64,000 nucleotides of DNA from Procambarus clarkii (GCF_040958095.1 NC_091165.1:28226498-28290497); one strand, 5' to 3'; shown: positions 44,208 through 56,147, numbered from the stretch's first letter. Notes: generated from the sequence alone by a model not told the origin. Numbers and translations are program-made.

Positions 44208-44367
44208 GGGTAGTGAAGATGGGTGACAGTGCCGTAGAGTGTGTGTGTGGTGTTGGCCTATTGTTGCTTCTGCTTCTACTCCTCGTCCTACTCCTGCTGT
44301 TCCTGTGTCTCTTGCCTCTCCTGCTGCTGGGGTAAATTATTTCACCAAGTCATTATCTTTCTATTAC

Positions 44368-44657
44368 TGTTGGTGGTGGTGGTGGAGAGGTGTGGTGGTG
44401 GAGAGGGTAGTGGTGGTGGAGAGGGTGGTGGAGAGGGTGGTGGTGAGGGTGGTAGTGGTGGTGGAGAGGGTGGTGGTGGAGAGGGTGGTGGTGGTGGAGA
44501 GGGTGGTGGTGGTGGTGTGGTGGAGAGGGTGGTGGTGGTGGTGTGGCGGTGGTGGTGGTGGAGAGGGTGGTGGTGGAGAGGGTGGTGGTGGTGGTGGAGA
44601 GGGTGGTGGTGGTGTGGTGGTGGTGTGGTGGTGGTGGTGGTGGAGAGGGTGGTGGTA
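44368..44657 (+). repeat. GGT/GGAGAGGGT low-complexity array
   Basis: GTGGTGGTGG interspersed with GGAGAGGGT. It keeps open frames on both strands but has no other coding sign. Confidence 0.92.
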
Positions 44658-44842
44658 GTTGCCAGGCAGGCCTGGGGGAGCCAACCTGCCTCTCAGAGCG
44701 GCAGTCACCCGCTCAGGAATGTCATTCTAAGTTGCAAATGGCTGGATCTGGTTGCAAGGGATTGAAAGCTGCATGTGGGCAGTGATCGAAGCTGTGGTCT
44801 GTACACAAGAAGTGTGGGGGGGGTGAGATGAGGGAGAGAGGC

Positions 44843-45250
44843 TTGCGGGGGTTGAGCTCTGGCTCTTTGGTCCCGCCTCTCAACTGTCAATCAACAGGTG
44901 TACAGATTCCTGAGCCTACTGGGCTCTATCATATCTACACTTGAAACTGTGTATGGAGTCAGCCTCCACCACATCACTGCCTAATGCATTCCATCTCTCA
45001 ACTACTCTGACACTAAAAAAAGTTCTTTCTAACGTCCCTGTGGCTCATTTGGGTACTCAGTTTCCACCTGTGTCCCCTTGTTCGCGTACCACCCGTGTTA
45101 AACAGTTTATCTTTATCTATCCTGTCAATTACTCTGAGAATTTTGTAGGTACTGATCATGTCTCCCAAAACTTTTCTGTATTCCAGTGTCGTGAGATTCA
45201 GTTCCAGTAATCTTTCCTCATAGCTCATTCCTCTCAGCTCGGGGACTACT
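44843..45250 (-). mobile_element. LINE 3' fragment: reverse transcriptase C-terminus and 3' UTR
   Basis: The minus-strand frame reads MSYEERLLELNLTTLEYRKV, LGDMISTYKILRVIDRIDKD, then TRGHRWKLSTQ. This is the C-terminal RT block of CR1/L2-type LINEs. The + strand downstream matches the 3' UTR of the copy at 49838-50900. 5'-truncated, and it lacks the extreme 3' end. Confidence 0.8.
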
Positions 45251-45374
45251 GTGTGCGTGTATTTTCTATTCGTGTCTGCAGAATCGAGTTTTTTATTTTT
45301 TTTTTAGCTCTTGGACCCCTGCCTTTCTAATCAAACTATGTTCCTCTATTATACCTACTACATATATTTATCTC

Positions 45375-45994
<620 letters not shown>

Positions 45995-46389
45995 TAGGTA
46001 CCTAATGTGTGTGTGTACTCACCTATATGTACTCAGCTACATGTAACCTTTTGTTTCCTTCCTAAAAGGCTCTCTTTCACCTAAGTTTATTCCAAATGCC
46101 CCAGTCTGGGTCACTGGCTGGAGTAAGCGTCTACTGCGTATTACAATACCAAATGTTTCCTGACAGTCGAGGAATAAGCAGTCATTCCATCCACTCTATC
46201 ATCTCTCTCTCTCTCTAGTCGAATGTCTGTAATCTTACTCTAGACTTATAATTAAGGTTGCGAAGCAAGAATTTCCCTCTTACTAAACCACTTTCTTGGC
46301 CCTTTTATACACATTGTGAATTCCTCCCTCTTGTATTTTGCGGCTTCCACTGTCTCCTGTTGCTTCTCCTTGTCTCAGGACGCAGCCTC

Positions 46390-46830
46390 TTGAACCACGG
46401 GCTAATCTTGAACCACGGGCTAATCTTGAACCACGGGCTAATCTTGAACCATGGGCTAATCTTGAACCACGGGCTAATCTTGAATCACGGGCTAATCTTG
46501 AACCACGGGTTAATCCTGAACCACGGGCCAATCTTGAACCACGGGCCAATCTTGAACCACGGGCTAATCTTGAACCACGGGCTAATCTTGAACCACGGGC
46601 TAATCTTGAACCACGGGCTAATCTTGAACCACGGGCTAATCTTGAACCACGGGCTAATCTTGAACCACGGGTTAATCCTGAACCACGGGCCAATCTTGAA
46701 CCACGGGCTAATCTTGAACCACGGGCTAATCTTGAACCACGGGCTAATCTTGAACCACGGGCTAATTTTGAACCACGGGTTAATCTTGAACCACGGGCTA
46801 ATCTTGAACCACGGGCTAATCTTGAACCAT
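46390..46830 (+). repeat. 18-bp minisatellite, about 24 copies
   Basis: Unit TTGAACCACGGGCTAATC. A variant block (GGTTAATCCTGAACCACG then GGCCAATC) recurs twice about 180 bp apart, suggesting duplication of a multi-unit block. Confidence 0.95.
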
Positions 46831-47124
46831 CATATCTTGTGTTCATTTCATCTCAGAGTTCCCTTTCTCTTGACCAATGATAACCTGAGGGGGTTGCGAA
46901 GCTTCCAAAAAATCGTAAACTGCTTGACAGATGTAAACACCAGAGCCGCCAAGGCTGAGTTAAAGATGCACCGGTTTCGTAAGCACGTGATGAACCCAGG
47001 CCAGGCAGTTTGTTACCGAGTGTACACTGAGAACTAGATCTATACTCTTCGTTACATTATTCATTATAGCGAGTAGACATTTATCTTTTAGTCAGCTGGA
47101 CATTGTAAGTCAAGCGTATGGCAT

Positions 47125-47283
47125 CAATACAATGAATGATGCGCATGCATTCATTCAGCGAATGAAGCGTTGTGGCATCAGTCTAATGAATGAAACATTG
47201 TGGCATCAATCCAGTGAATGAAGCATTGTGGCATCAGTCTAATGAATGAAACATTGTGGCATCAATCCAGTGAATGAAGCATC
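47125..47283 (+). repeat. Short tandem repeat of about 36 bp
   Basis: AATGAATGAAACATTGTGGC then ATCAATCCAGTG alternates with ATCAGTCTAATG units, giving a higher-order repeat of about 72 bp. Confidence 0.75.
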
Positions 47284-47576
47284 TCTCCAGACCAATTATA
47301 ACACGTTCAAGACGAGAAAATGTGTAGTGTAAGTTCCAGATATATTGACCACACAAAACAGGTTGACCTTTCAGTGTGTGACACCAGCGAACACAAAACC
47401 CAACCTACCTCTCAATATTTTTTTTAATGGGGGGAGAGGTAGGGGGAGGGGCAGGGGGGAGGGGGAGGGGCAGGGGGGGAAGGGTAGGGGGGTTGGGAGG
47501 GGGTTGAAGTAATTGTGTGGTCGTCCTTGAACTGAAGAATAGGGATGGATTGAGAGTTGTATGAATGTATGAAGAG

Positions 47577-47772
<196 letters not shown>

Positions 47773-47773
47773 A

Positions 47774-47925
47774 ACCTTCATGCAGGTCGACGTTCAATCC
47801 CCCGACCGTCCACAAGTGGTTGGGCACCATTCCTTCCCCCCCCCTCCCCCGTTTCATCCCAAATCGCTTCCCCTTCCCAGTGCTATATAGTCGTAACGGC
47901 TTGGCGCTTTCCCCAGATAATTAAA
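47774..47925 (+). repeat. tRNA-derived SINE
   Basis: TTCATGCAGGTCGACGTTCA, TTGGGCACCATTCC, C run, CCAGTGCTATATAGTCGTAA, CTTGGCGCTTTCCCC. Family of 9607-9747. Confidence 0.75.
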
Positions 47926-48066
47926 AAAATCAGATTTGAAAGCTACATTTATCAACGATTTAAACCAAATCATTAAAGTTGTCAATATCGGATTGGGGAA
48001 GCGTTCGTGAGAGCTTACAGGAACCATAACAAACCCGGTTGAACTAAACCGGTGTACTACAGCAGG

Positions 48067-48321
48067 GCCAGATTCACGAAGCAGTTACGCTAGCACTTAC
48101 GAACCTGTACATCTCTTGGCCATCTTTGGCGGCTTTGTTTACAATTAGTAAACAGTCAATGAGCTCCGAAGCACCAGGAGACTGTTTATATCAATAACAA
48201 CAGTTGATTGGCAAGTTTTCACGCTTGTAAACTGTTTAATAACAGTAACCAAAGCCGTCAAAGAATGAGGAAAAGATGTACACGTTCGTAAGTACTCGCG
48301 TAACTGCTTCGTGAATCTGGC
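48067..48321. mobile_element. Non-autonomous inverted-repeat element (MITE-like), about 255 bp
   Basis: Left GCCAGATTCACGAAGCAGTT ACGC is exactly complementary to the right end (48298-48321), a 24-bp perfect TIR. Weaker pairing extends inward at least 30 bp (CACTTACGAAC / GTTCGTAAGTA; GTACATCT / AGATGTAC). No coding. Family of transposase unknown. Confidence 0.85.
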
Positions 48322-48656
48322 TCCTAGGCCTCAAGTGGGTAACATCTAACTTAATTAAAAAGGCTGATATATATATCTATTACAAACAAAAAGTATATAA
48401 AATATAGTTTGCCGTTAGAGCAGCGAGACAGATATTGGGGCAATTTTAAATAATATAAAATTTATAAAATAATTTTATAAAAATCGCAAAGATGAGAAGA
48501 CAATTGAAAAAACGATACGATAATCTATTCCACGAAATTGTATAAAAATAAATTCACACGCCCTCGGCACTATCCGTCAAGAGAGGATAGGCCTATCCCG
48601 AATACAACAACAACAACAACAATACTCAAGATGCATGTCCTTAATCCAGTAGTTCC

Positions 48657-48775
48657 GTCAAGATTAAGTTTATTGAGGAAATAACATTAAAAAAAAGGAT
48701 AGAGTAACTTAGGTTATTCCTATCCTGCTCTACTTCACGACCCTGAAGGGGGGAGGGGGGGTTACGAATCCATAT
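48657..48775 (-). repeat. Retroposon with AATAAA-bearing 3' end (minus strand)
   Basis: GTCAAGATTAAGTTTATTGA, GATAGAGTAACTTAGGTTAT, CTGCTCTACTTCACGACCCT. Related to 31424-31565. Confidence 0.65.
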
Positions 48776-48786
48776 ATGATACAAGA

Positions 48787-48946
48787 ATTACATAATTCAC
48801 ATTACAATTACATAATTCACATTACAATTACATAATTCACATTACAATTACATAATTCACATTACAATTACATAATTCACATTACAATTACATTATTCAC
48901 ATTACAATTACATTATTCACATTACAATTACATTATTCACATTATT
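48787..48946 (+). repeat. 20-bp minisatellite, 8 copies
   Basis: Unit ATTACATAATTCACATTACA, with ATTATT in the last three. Confidence 0.95.
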
Positions 48947-49019
48947 CATTACAAATAAATTTACATTAATTTGTAGTTTATTTGTAATTCCAACTATCCA
49001 GAAGTTGACTAGTTGTGTT

Positions 49020-49206
49020 ATATCTGGTATACCAGCTATGTCATTATATCCTGTATATCAGCTGCGTCATTATATCCAGTATACCAGCTATGTCATTATA
49101 TCCAGTATACCAGCTACGTCATTATATCCTGTATATCAGCTGCGTCATTATATCCCGTATACCAGCTACATCATTATATCCAGTATATCAGATACATCAT
49201 TATATC
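49020..49206 (+). repeat. 26-bp minisatellite, about 7 copies
   Basis: Unit TCATTATATCCAGTATACCA plus GCTATG. CTGTATATCAGCTGCG variants alternate. Confidence 0.92.
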
Positions 49207-49244
49207 CGTCACTCCTCTCAACATCTAGCTAATACTCTGCGAAC

Positions 49245-49360
49245 TGGCATCCCAGCATCCCCCCCCCTCCACCGTTCCCATCCCAGCATCCCCCCCCTCC
49301 ACCGTTCCCATCCCAGCATCCCCCCTCCCTCCACCGTTCCCATCCCAGCATCCCCCCCTC
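49245..49360 (+). repeat. C-rich tandem repeat, about four copies of roughly 29 bp
   Basis: ATCCCAGCATCCCCCCCTCC then ACCGTTCCC. Confidence 0.88.
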
Positions 49361-49528
49361 TCTCTCTCTCCACTTGTCAACTATCCACCCCCCTCCCCCA
49401 GCTCGACCCCCACTCACTCCCCCCACCACGGCGGCAGTCGCAGTAACCCAGATCCATTCATTCTGTTGTTGGATCCGCCTTTTGTGTTGACGTTGAGGTC
49501 ATCCTGTGTCAAACTCCTTTTGAACCCG

Positions 49529-49837
49529 CTGATGTGGGGGTGTGGGGTGGGTGGGGGCGTGTGGTGGTGGGTGGGGGCGTGTGGTGGTGGGTGGGGGCGT
49601 GTGGTGGGGGTGTGGGTGTGTGGTGGGGGTGTGGGTGTGTGGTGTGGGTGTGTGGTGGGTGTGTGGTGGGGGTGTGGGTGTGTGGTGGGGGTGTGGGTGT
49701 GTGGTGTGGGTGTGTGGTGTGGGTGTGTGGTGGGGGTGTGGGGGGTGGGGGTGTGGTGGGGGTGTGGGTGTGTGGTGGGGGTGTGGGTGTGTGGTGTGGG
49801 TGTGTGGTGGGGGTGTGTGGTGGGTGTGTGTTGTAGG
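49529..49837 (+). repeat. G/T-rich minisatellite
   Basis: GTGTGGTGGGGGTGTGGGTG repeats grade into GTGTGTTGTAGGTG directly at the LINE 3' end (TACTCACCTA). Confidence 0.9.
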
Positions 49838-50935
49838 TGTACTCACCTAGTTGTGTTTGCGGGCGGGGGGGGGGGGGGTTGAACTCTGGCTCTTTGGTCC
49901 CGCCTCTCAATTGTCAATCAACTGGTGTACAGATTCCTGAGCCTACTGGGCTCTATCATATCTACATTTGAAACTGTGTATGGAGTCAGCCTCCACCACA
50001 TCACTGCCTAATGCATTCCACTTTTTAACTACTCTGACACTGAAAAAGTTCTTTCTAACGTCTCTGTGGCTCATTTGGGTACGCAGTTTCCACCTGTGTC
50101 CCCTTATTCGTGTTCAACTCATGCTAAAGAATTTGTCTTTGTCCACCCTGTCAATTCCCCTGAGAATTTTGTAGGTGGTTATCATGTCTCCTCTTACTCT
50201 TCTGTTTTCCAGAGACGTGAGATTCAGCTCCCTTAGTCTTTCCTCGTAGCTCATACCTCTCAGTTCCGGGACTAGTCTGGTGGCATACAGCTGAATCTTC
50301 CCTAACACTATCTTGTGTTTAACTAGGTATGGACTCCAGGCTGGAGCTGCATATTCCAGGATTAGTCTGACATAAGTGGTATACAAGTTCCTGAACGATT
50401 CATTACATAAGTTTCTAAAGGCACTGTCTCTCTGCTTCTCTCCTCACTCTGAGGTACTCATTTCTGGCCCTCTGGTGTCACTTCCTGCTCTCTGGTGTTC
50501 TGTTATTCCTGTGGTTTCTCCATGTTCTTGTACTCAATTGCTTCGCTACCTTACATTCCTGACTGAACCATGGATTCTTCTGATGCTTTTAATTTATTTT
50601 CCTTTTGGGCTGGGATAAACTTGTCTGCAGCTTCCTGGCGCTTCTGGGTGACACAGTCCATCATATCCTGTACAGTGTTCTCTCTCAGTTCTGTTTCTCA
50701 TGGTATTCCCATTAGGAAGTTTCTCATCTCGTCATATTTTCCTCTTCGGTAATTTAGTCTTTTCCCTTCCAATCCCATCCTTAGATAGGTTATCCCTACC
50801 TCCATCAGATACACAAATGTCAAAAGACTGTGATCACTCATTCCTTTGGGGGCTTCAAATTTGACTTCCCTTATTTCTGAGTCAATGTGAACATCAGGTC
50901 GAGTCTAGCTGGTTCGTCATTGCCTCTCATTCGTG
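49838..50935 (-). mobile_element. Non-LTR retrotransposon with internally deleted polymerase
   Basis: Minus strand, 5' to 3'. First come endonuclease-end and linker-like pieces (KFEAPKGMSDHSLLTFVYLM, RLNYRRGKYDEMRNFLMGIP, ENTVQDMMDCVTQKRQEAAD). Then, abruptly, comes the C-terminal RT block (LYTTYVRLILEYAAPAWSPY, GMSYEERLRELNLTSLENRR, VRGDMITTYKILRGIDRVDK), then a 3' UTR that ends next to a GT-rich array. The RT catalytic core between them is absent, with the junction near 50375-50420. Frameshifts and stops show a dead copy. CR1/L2-like by the C-terminal motif style; clade not proven. Confidence 0.8.
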
Positions 50936-51379
50936 TGGATCCCTCTGACATATTGGCACAGAAAGTTCCTTGTAGTCACTTCCAAAAGGTTTAGCTCTCC
51001 ATGTATCTGCCCCTCTATGTAGGCGTGCATACATATGTACACGAGGGCGTGTGTGTAGTGAATGAGTGAAGTCTTGACCATCCCCAGGAACCCAAACAAG
51101 TCGCAGGTACCAACCGGAATACTATCACTAAGATGTGCGTCACATATTCATTATTCACCTCTCAGATATGAATACCAGATGTGTCAGCTAGGGGGCGCGG
51201 TCCATTCACTGGCAGGAAGAGTAACTACTAATGCTAGTGACACTCAATAGATGGCAGCAGGTGTCTGTGTGTCTGGACTATATTTTTATTCGCAGATTTG
51301 TGCTTGCAGGACCCAGCAGGTGGTTAGCTCTTGGACCCCGCCTGTTTAGTAAATTTATTTTTCCTCTATTTCCACACAG

Positions 51380-51457
51380 TGTGTGTGTGTGTGTGTACTC
51401 ACCTATTTGTGCTTGCAGGGGTTGAGCTTTGGCTCTGGTTCCGCCTCTCAGTCAACT

Positions 51458-51465
<8 letters not shown>
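51380..51465 (-). mobile_element. LINE 3'-terminal fragment
   Basis: (GT)n then TACTCACCTATTTGTGCTTG then GGGTTGAGCTTTGGCTCTGG, running into the 51464-51520 GT array. Confidence 0.75.

Positions 51466-51520
<55 letters not shown>
51464..51520 (+). repeat. (TG)n microsatellite
   Basis: About 28 TG repeats immediately after the LINE 3' fragment. Confidence 0.95.
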
Positions 51521-51525
<5 letters not shown>

Positions 51526-51698
51526 CAGACAAACAGAGAAGCAGAGCCCCTTAACAAAGGAGAAGAGCTTCACCACCGCCACAACCTTCCTGGAACAGAG
51601 ATGAGGGGGGGGGGGTACACTATAAATTAAAGGTTGCAGGACGTTAATAGCCTCCTGCTATTAATAATAGAACGTTAATAAAAATATATTTGTATTTT

Positions 51699-51701
<3 letters not shown>

Positions 51702-51764
<63 letters not shown>
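51702..51764. repeat. (TA)n microsatellite, left of inverted-repeat element
   Basis: About 31 AT repeats abutting the terminal GTCGTACC of the element. Confidence 0.95.
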
Positions 51765-51767
<3 letters not shown>

Positions 51768-52153
51768 GTACCTAGTAGCCAGAACTCACTTCTCAGCCTA
51801 CTATGCAAGGCCCGATTTGCCTAATAAGCCAAGTTTTCATGAATTAATTGTTTTTCGGCTACCTAACCTACCTAACCTAACCTAACCTAACTTTTTCGGC
51901 TACCTAACCTAACCTAACCTATAAAGATAGGTTAGGTTAGGTTAGGTAGGGTTGGTTAGGTTCGGTCATATATCTACGTTAATTTTAACTCCAATAAATA
52001 AAAAATGACCTCATACATAATGAAATGGGTAGCTTTATCATTTCATAAGAAAAAAATTATAGAAAATATATTATTTCAGGAAAACTTGGCTTATTAGGCA
52101 AATCGGGCCTTGCATAGTAGGCTGAGAAGTGCGTTCTGGCTACTAGGTACGAC
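51765..52153. mobile_element. 389-bp inverted-repeat element inserted in a TA microsatellite
   Basis: Left TIR 51765-51838 and right TIR 52080-52153 are complementary over 74 bp with one mismatch (GTGAGTT against GTGCGTT context). The interior has inverted CCTAACCTAACC and GGTTAGGTTAGG runs (about 51858-51965) and no ORF. Both flanks are (TA)n. MITE-like; superfamily unknown, although TA flanks would fit a TA-targeting transposase. Confidence 0.9.

Positions 52154-52243
<90 letters not shown>
52154..52243. repeat. (TA)n microsatellite, right of inverted-repeat element
   Basis: About 44 TA repeats directly after GTACGACA. Confidence 0.95.
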
Positions 52244-52248
<5 letters not shown>

Positions 52249-52324
52249 ATGAATTAGGAAGAGTGAAAGAAAAAAAAAGATGAACCGTTCATGCTCACTC
52301 ATGCCTCACCCGTTGAAAAAACTA

Positions 52325-52327
<3 letters not shown>

Positions 52328-52421
<94 letters not shown>
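52328..52421 (+). repeat. (GA)n microsatellite
   Basis: About 47 uninterrupted AG repeats. Confidence 0.97.
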
Positions 52422-52423
<2 letters not shown>

Positions 52424-52694
52424 ACATACTAGATATTAGATTAGGATAAATGTACTTACATAACACGTCTAATAATATGTTTGTATGAATTGTTTTGTTT
52501 ACTCGTAAGGATTCCCAAAGTTGAGTTGCTTTTGTTTTTCCTTTAGTTCACAAATAATCCGACGCAATGCACGGACTAAGCTGAGAACTTTGCTCGTAGT
52601 TTGCGTGTGTTTAGCAAACTAACATTGTGAATATATTAACAAATGAGTTATCAGACGTTATGCAAGTACATTTATACTAATGTAATACCTAGTG

Positions 52695-52697
<3 letters not shown>

Positions 52698-52775
<78 letters not shown>
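52698..52775 (+). repeat. (CT)n microsatellite
   Basis: About 39 uninterrupted CT repeats, complementary to the GA tract 280 bp upstream. Confidence 0.97.
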
Positions 52776-52782
<7 letters not shown>

Positions 52783-52974
52783 CACCCCCTCATTTATCCC
52801 CCCTTTTCCCCTCCCCCCATCTCGCCCCCTGACCACAACCCCCTTCCCAGACGGCCTCTCCCCTCCTCCGACTCCTGATCCGCCCTCACAGACAAGGAAA
52901 TACCTCGGTAAAGAGAGAGAGAGAGAGATTAGGATAACAATAACAATGAACACATTTTCTCGACTTTTTTCTGG

Positions 52975-53140
52975 GTACAGGGTTACAGGTAGAGGGTACA
53001 GGTAAAGGGTACAGGTTCAGAGTACAGGGGTACAGGTTCAGGGTACAGGGGTACAGGTAGAGGGTACAAGCTCAGGGTACAGGGGTACAGGTAGAGGGTA
53101 CAGGGATACAGGAGTACAGGTTCAGGGTACAGGGGTACAG
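52975..53140 (+). repeat. Irregular GGTACAGG tandem repeat
   Basis: GGGTACAGGGGTACAGG and GGTTCAGGGTACAGG units of 7-20 bp. Confidence 0.85.
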
Positions 53141-53196
53141 AGAGGCACAGGTGAAGTGAGAGACTTGGAAAAGGGAAATATAGTGCGAGTTATGAT

Positions 53197-53400
53197 AGTT
53201 TGCGAGGGTTGAGCTCTGGCTCTTTGGGCCCGCCTCTCAACTGTCAATCAATCAACTGTAACTCCCAGGTGCCTGTTTACTGCTAGGTAACAGGAGAATC
53301 AGGGAGAGAGAGAGAAACTATTTATTCCTGCCTAGTCCGGGAATCGAACCCGGGCCACAGGATTACGAGTCCCGCGCGCTGTCCACTCAGCCACCCTGTG
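53197..53400 (-). repeat. LINE 3' UTR scrap followed by tRNA-headed SINE (minus strand)
   Basis: 53197-53258 is the LINE 3' UTR block (GGGTTGAGCTCTGGCTCTTT). 53262-53400 is a SINE with body CAGGTGCCTGTTTACTGCTA. Its minus-strand head reads GGGTGGCTGAGTGGACAGCG with B-box GGTTCGATTCC and loop CTCGTAA. Confidence 0.75.
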
Positions 53401-53424
53401 TGTGTGTAGGAGGAAGGTCTCAGG

Positions 53425-53555
53425 GATGTTTATTTGTGATGTGTGTCTATGTATGTATTAACACGTTGTACTGAATGGGGTGAGAATAGCTTGATCTACC
53501 TCATCCCTTTGTGTGTATTTCACCTCAATAAACTTATTTCAATTTCAATTTCAGG
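53425..53555 (+). repeat. Retroposon with CAATAAA and ATTTCA-repeat tail
   Basis: GTTTATTTGTGATGTGTGTC, GTATTAACACGTTGTACTGA, GGGGTGAGAATAGCTTGATC, CACCTCAATAAACTTATTTC, then (AATTTC)n. Closely matched by 61296-61420. Confidence 0.8.
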
Positions 53556-53863
53556 GATCCGAGTGTGTGACTGGTTCCTCACGTGTATTTCAGCATATAT
53601 GGAAGTCTACAGATGAGTAATGTGAAGCATTCACATATACAACACTCCATTTATGGGAGGGAAGTATGGGACAGGTTGGGGTGGGACATGGGAGGGAAGA
53701 CATGGAAGGGGAAGAGAAGTAGGGAGAGATGAAGCAGTAATAGAGAGGGGGTGACAAGCGTACCTTAGAATACCATCAAGAAAGGGTACCGCACCGTATC
53801 TTTGTATATAATCTGTTGGGATTTCAATGCCTCCGTAACGAAGAATCTTGGGAGCGGGAACAG

Positions 53864-55096
53864 TGACCATGCAGTGACCCCGGGGAACGGTGACCAGTGA
53901 CCCCGGGGGACGGTGACCAGTGACCCCGGGGGACAGTGACACAGTGACCCCGGGGAACGGTGACCAGTGACCCCGGGGAACGGTGACCAGTGACCCCGGG
54001 GGACAGTGACACAGTGACCCTGGGGGACGGTGACACAGTGACCCTGGGGGACGGTGACACAGTGACCCTGGGGGACGGTGACAAGTGACCCTGGGGGGAC
54101 GGTGACACAGTGACCCTGGGGGACGGTGACACAGTGACCCTGGGGGACGGTGACACAGTGACCCTGGGGGACGGTGACAAGTGACCCTGGGGGGACGGTG
54201 ACACAGTGACCCTGGGGGACGGTGACACAGTGACCCTGGGGGGACGGTGACACAGTGACCCCGGGGGACGGTGACCAGTGACCCCGGGGGGACGGTGACA
54301 CAGTGACCCCGGGGGACGGTGACCAGTGACCCCGGGGGACGGTGACACAGTGACCCTGGGGGACGGTGACACAGTGACCCTGGGGGACGGTGACACAGTG
54401 ACCCTGGGGAACGGTGACACAGTGACCCTGGGGGACGGTGACAAGTGACCCCGGGGGACGGTGACACAGTGACCCCGGGGGACGGTGACCAGTGACCCCG
54501 GGGGACGGTGACACAGTGACCCTGGGGGGACGGTGACACAGTGACCCTGGGGGGACGGTGACACAGTGACCCTGGGGGACGGTGACACAGTGACCCTGGG
54601 GAACGGTGACACAGTGACCCTGGGGGACGGTGACAAGTGACCCTGGGGGGTCGGTGACACAGTGACCCTGGGGGACGGTGACACAGTGACCCTGGGGGGA
54701 CGGTGACACAGTGACCCCGGGGGACGGTGACCAGTGACCCCGGGGGACGGTGACACAGTGACCCTGGGGAACGGTGACACAGTGACCCTGGGGGACGGTG
54801 ACAAGTGACCCTGGGGGGACGGTGACACAGTGACCCTGGGGGACGGTGATACAGTGACCCTGGGGGACGGTGACACAGTGACCCTGGGGGACGGTGACAC
54901 AGTGACCCTGGGGGACGGTGACACAGTGACCCCGGGGGACGGTGACCAGTGACCCTGGGGGACGGTGACACAGTGACCCTGGGGAACGGTGACACAGTGA
55001 CCCTGGGGGACGGTGACACAGTGACCCCGGGGGACGGTGACCAGTGACCCTGGGGGACGGTGACACAGTGACCCTGGGGGACGGTGACAAGTGACC
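53864..55096 (+). repeat. 24-bp minisatellite, about 52 copies
   Basis: Unit GGTGACACAGTGACCCTGGG plus GGAC. A shorter variant (GGTGACCAGTGACC) and a CCCCGGG variant travel together. One G insertions change frame, so the 430-460-codon open frames seen on the minus strand in all three frames are artefacts. Confidence 0.96.
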
Positions 55097-55519
55097 CCTC
55101 CCCTTATACAACATCTCTCCCCTAATAGCACCCCTACTCATACTCCCCCCTCCCCTTATACTCTCCCTTCCCCCCCTCTCCCTTTATACCCCCCCCCCAC
55201 CCCTCTCTCTCTTCACCTCTCCCTTCCATCCCGTCCATCATTCACATTAACCTCCTTTCCCTTTCTCAACCTTTACTTAAATTCCCATCTTCTTCTTGTC
55301 CCAGCCCCATCACCAACATTATCCTCTTCTCCATCACCCCCACCCCTTTCCCCAACACCCCCTCCCCCTTCTCCCCACCCCCTTCCCCAGCACCCCCCCC
55401 CTTCTCCCCACCCCCCCACCCCCAACCCCGGACACCGTATTCAATTAATATTCGAGACACGGACCACTGAAATCCCAAGATGCTCCTCAACCACGCGCTA
55501 TTGGTCGATTGGCGCCTCG

Positions 55520-55797
55520 GATCCCAAAGTCCGGGACCCGCAGCTAGGGACCTGGTGTGTGGAATCCCAAAGTCCGGGACCCGCAGCTAGGGACCTGGTG
55601 TGTGGGATCCCGAAGTCCTGGACCCGCAGCTAGGGACCTGGTGTGTGGGATCCCAAAATCCGGGACCCGCAGCTAGGGACCTGGTGTGTGGGATCCCAAA
55701 GTCCTGGACCCGCAGCTAGGGACCTGGTGTGTGGGATCCCAAAGTCCGGGACCCGCAGCTAGGGACCTGGTGTGTGGGATCCCAAAGTCCGGGACTT
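55520..55797 (+). repeat. 43-bp minisatellite, 6.5 copies
   Basis: Unit GATCCCAAAGTCCGGGACCC, GCAGCTAGGGACCTGGTGTG, TGG. Confidence 0.95.
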
Positions 55798-56147
55798 GCT
55801 GCATGAGGGCCAAACGTCCGCGGAACTCACTGGGACAAGGCGCAAGGTTTCTTTTTTTCTTTACAGAAAACGTCCACTTCGTCGGAGGCTGGAGTGACTG
55901 ATGAAGATGTTTGGTGGTCGATGTTTAGGGGGGTGACTGTGGTCTCTGATGGTCGTGTAGGTCGCTATATGGAGGCCGTGTTGGTGGTCTTTAAAGATGG
56001 GGGGAGCTAGAAGGGTTGGGGGGGTGTGGGTGGGGGATAGGGCGGATAGGGAAGGGGGGGGGAAGAGGAAGGATGGGCTAGGAAATTGGAAAAAAGGGGG
56101 AGGGAGGGACAAGTGAAGTCGGAAAGAGATGGGTGACGAGACGTCGA

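Noticed and set aside
51855-51965. Interstitial telomere array
   Set aside because: Only a few CCTAA/TTAGG units, in inverted arrangement, and located inside a transposon with TIRs.
53631-55141. Open frames of 435-462 codons on the minus strand in all three frames
   Set aside because: They are translations of the 24-bp array and change frame at single-G insertions. There are no splice sites, start context or non-repetitive domain.
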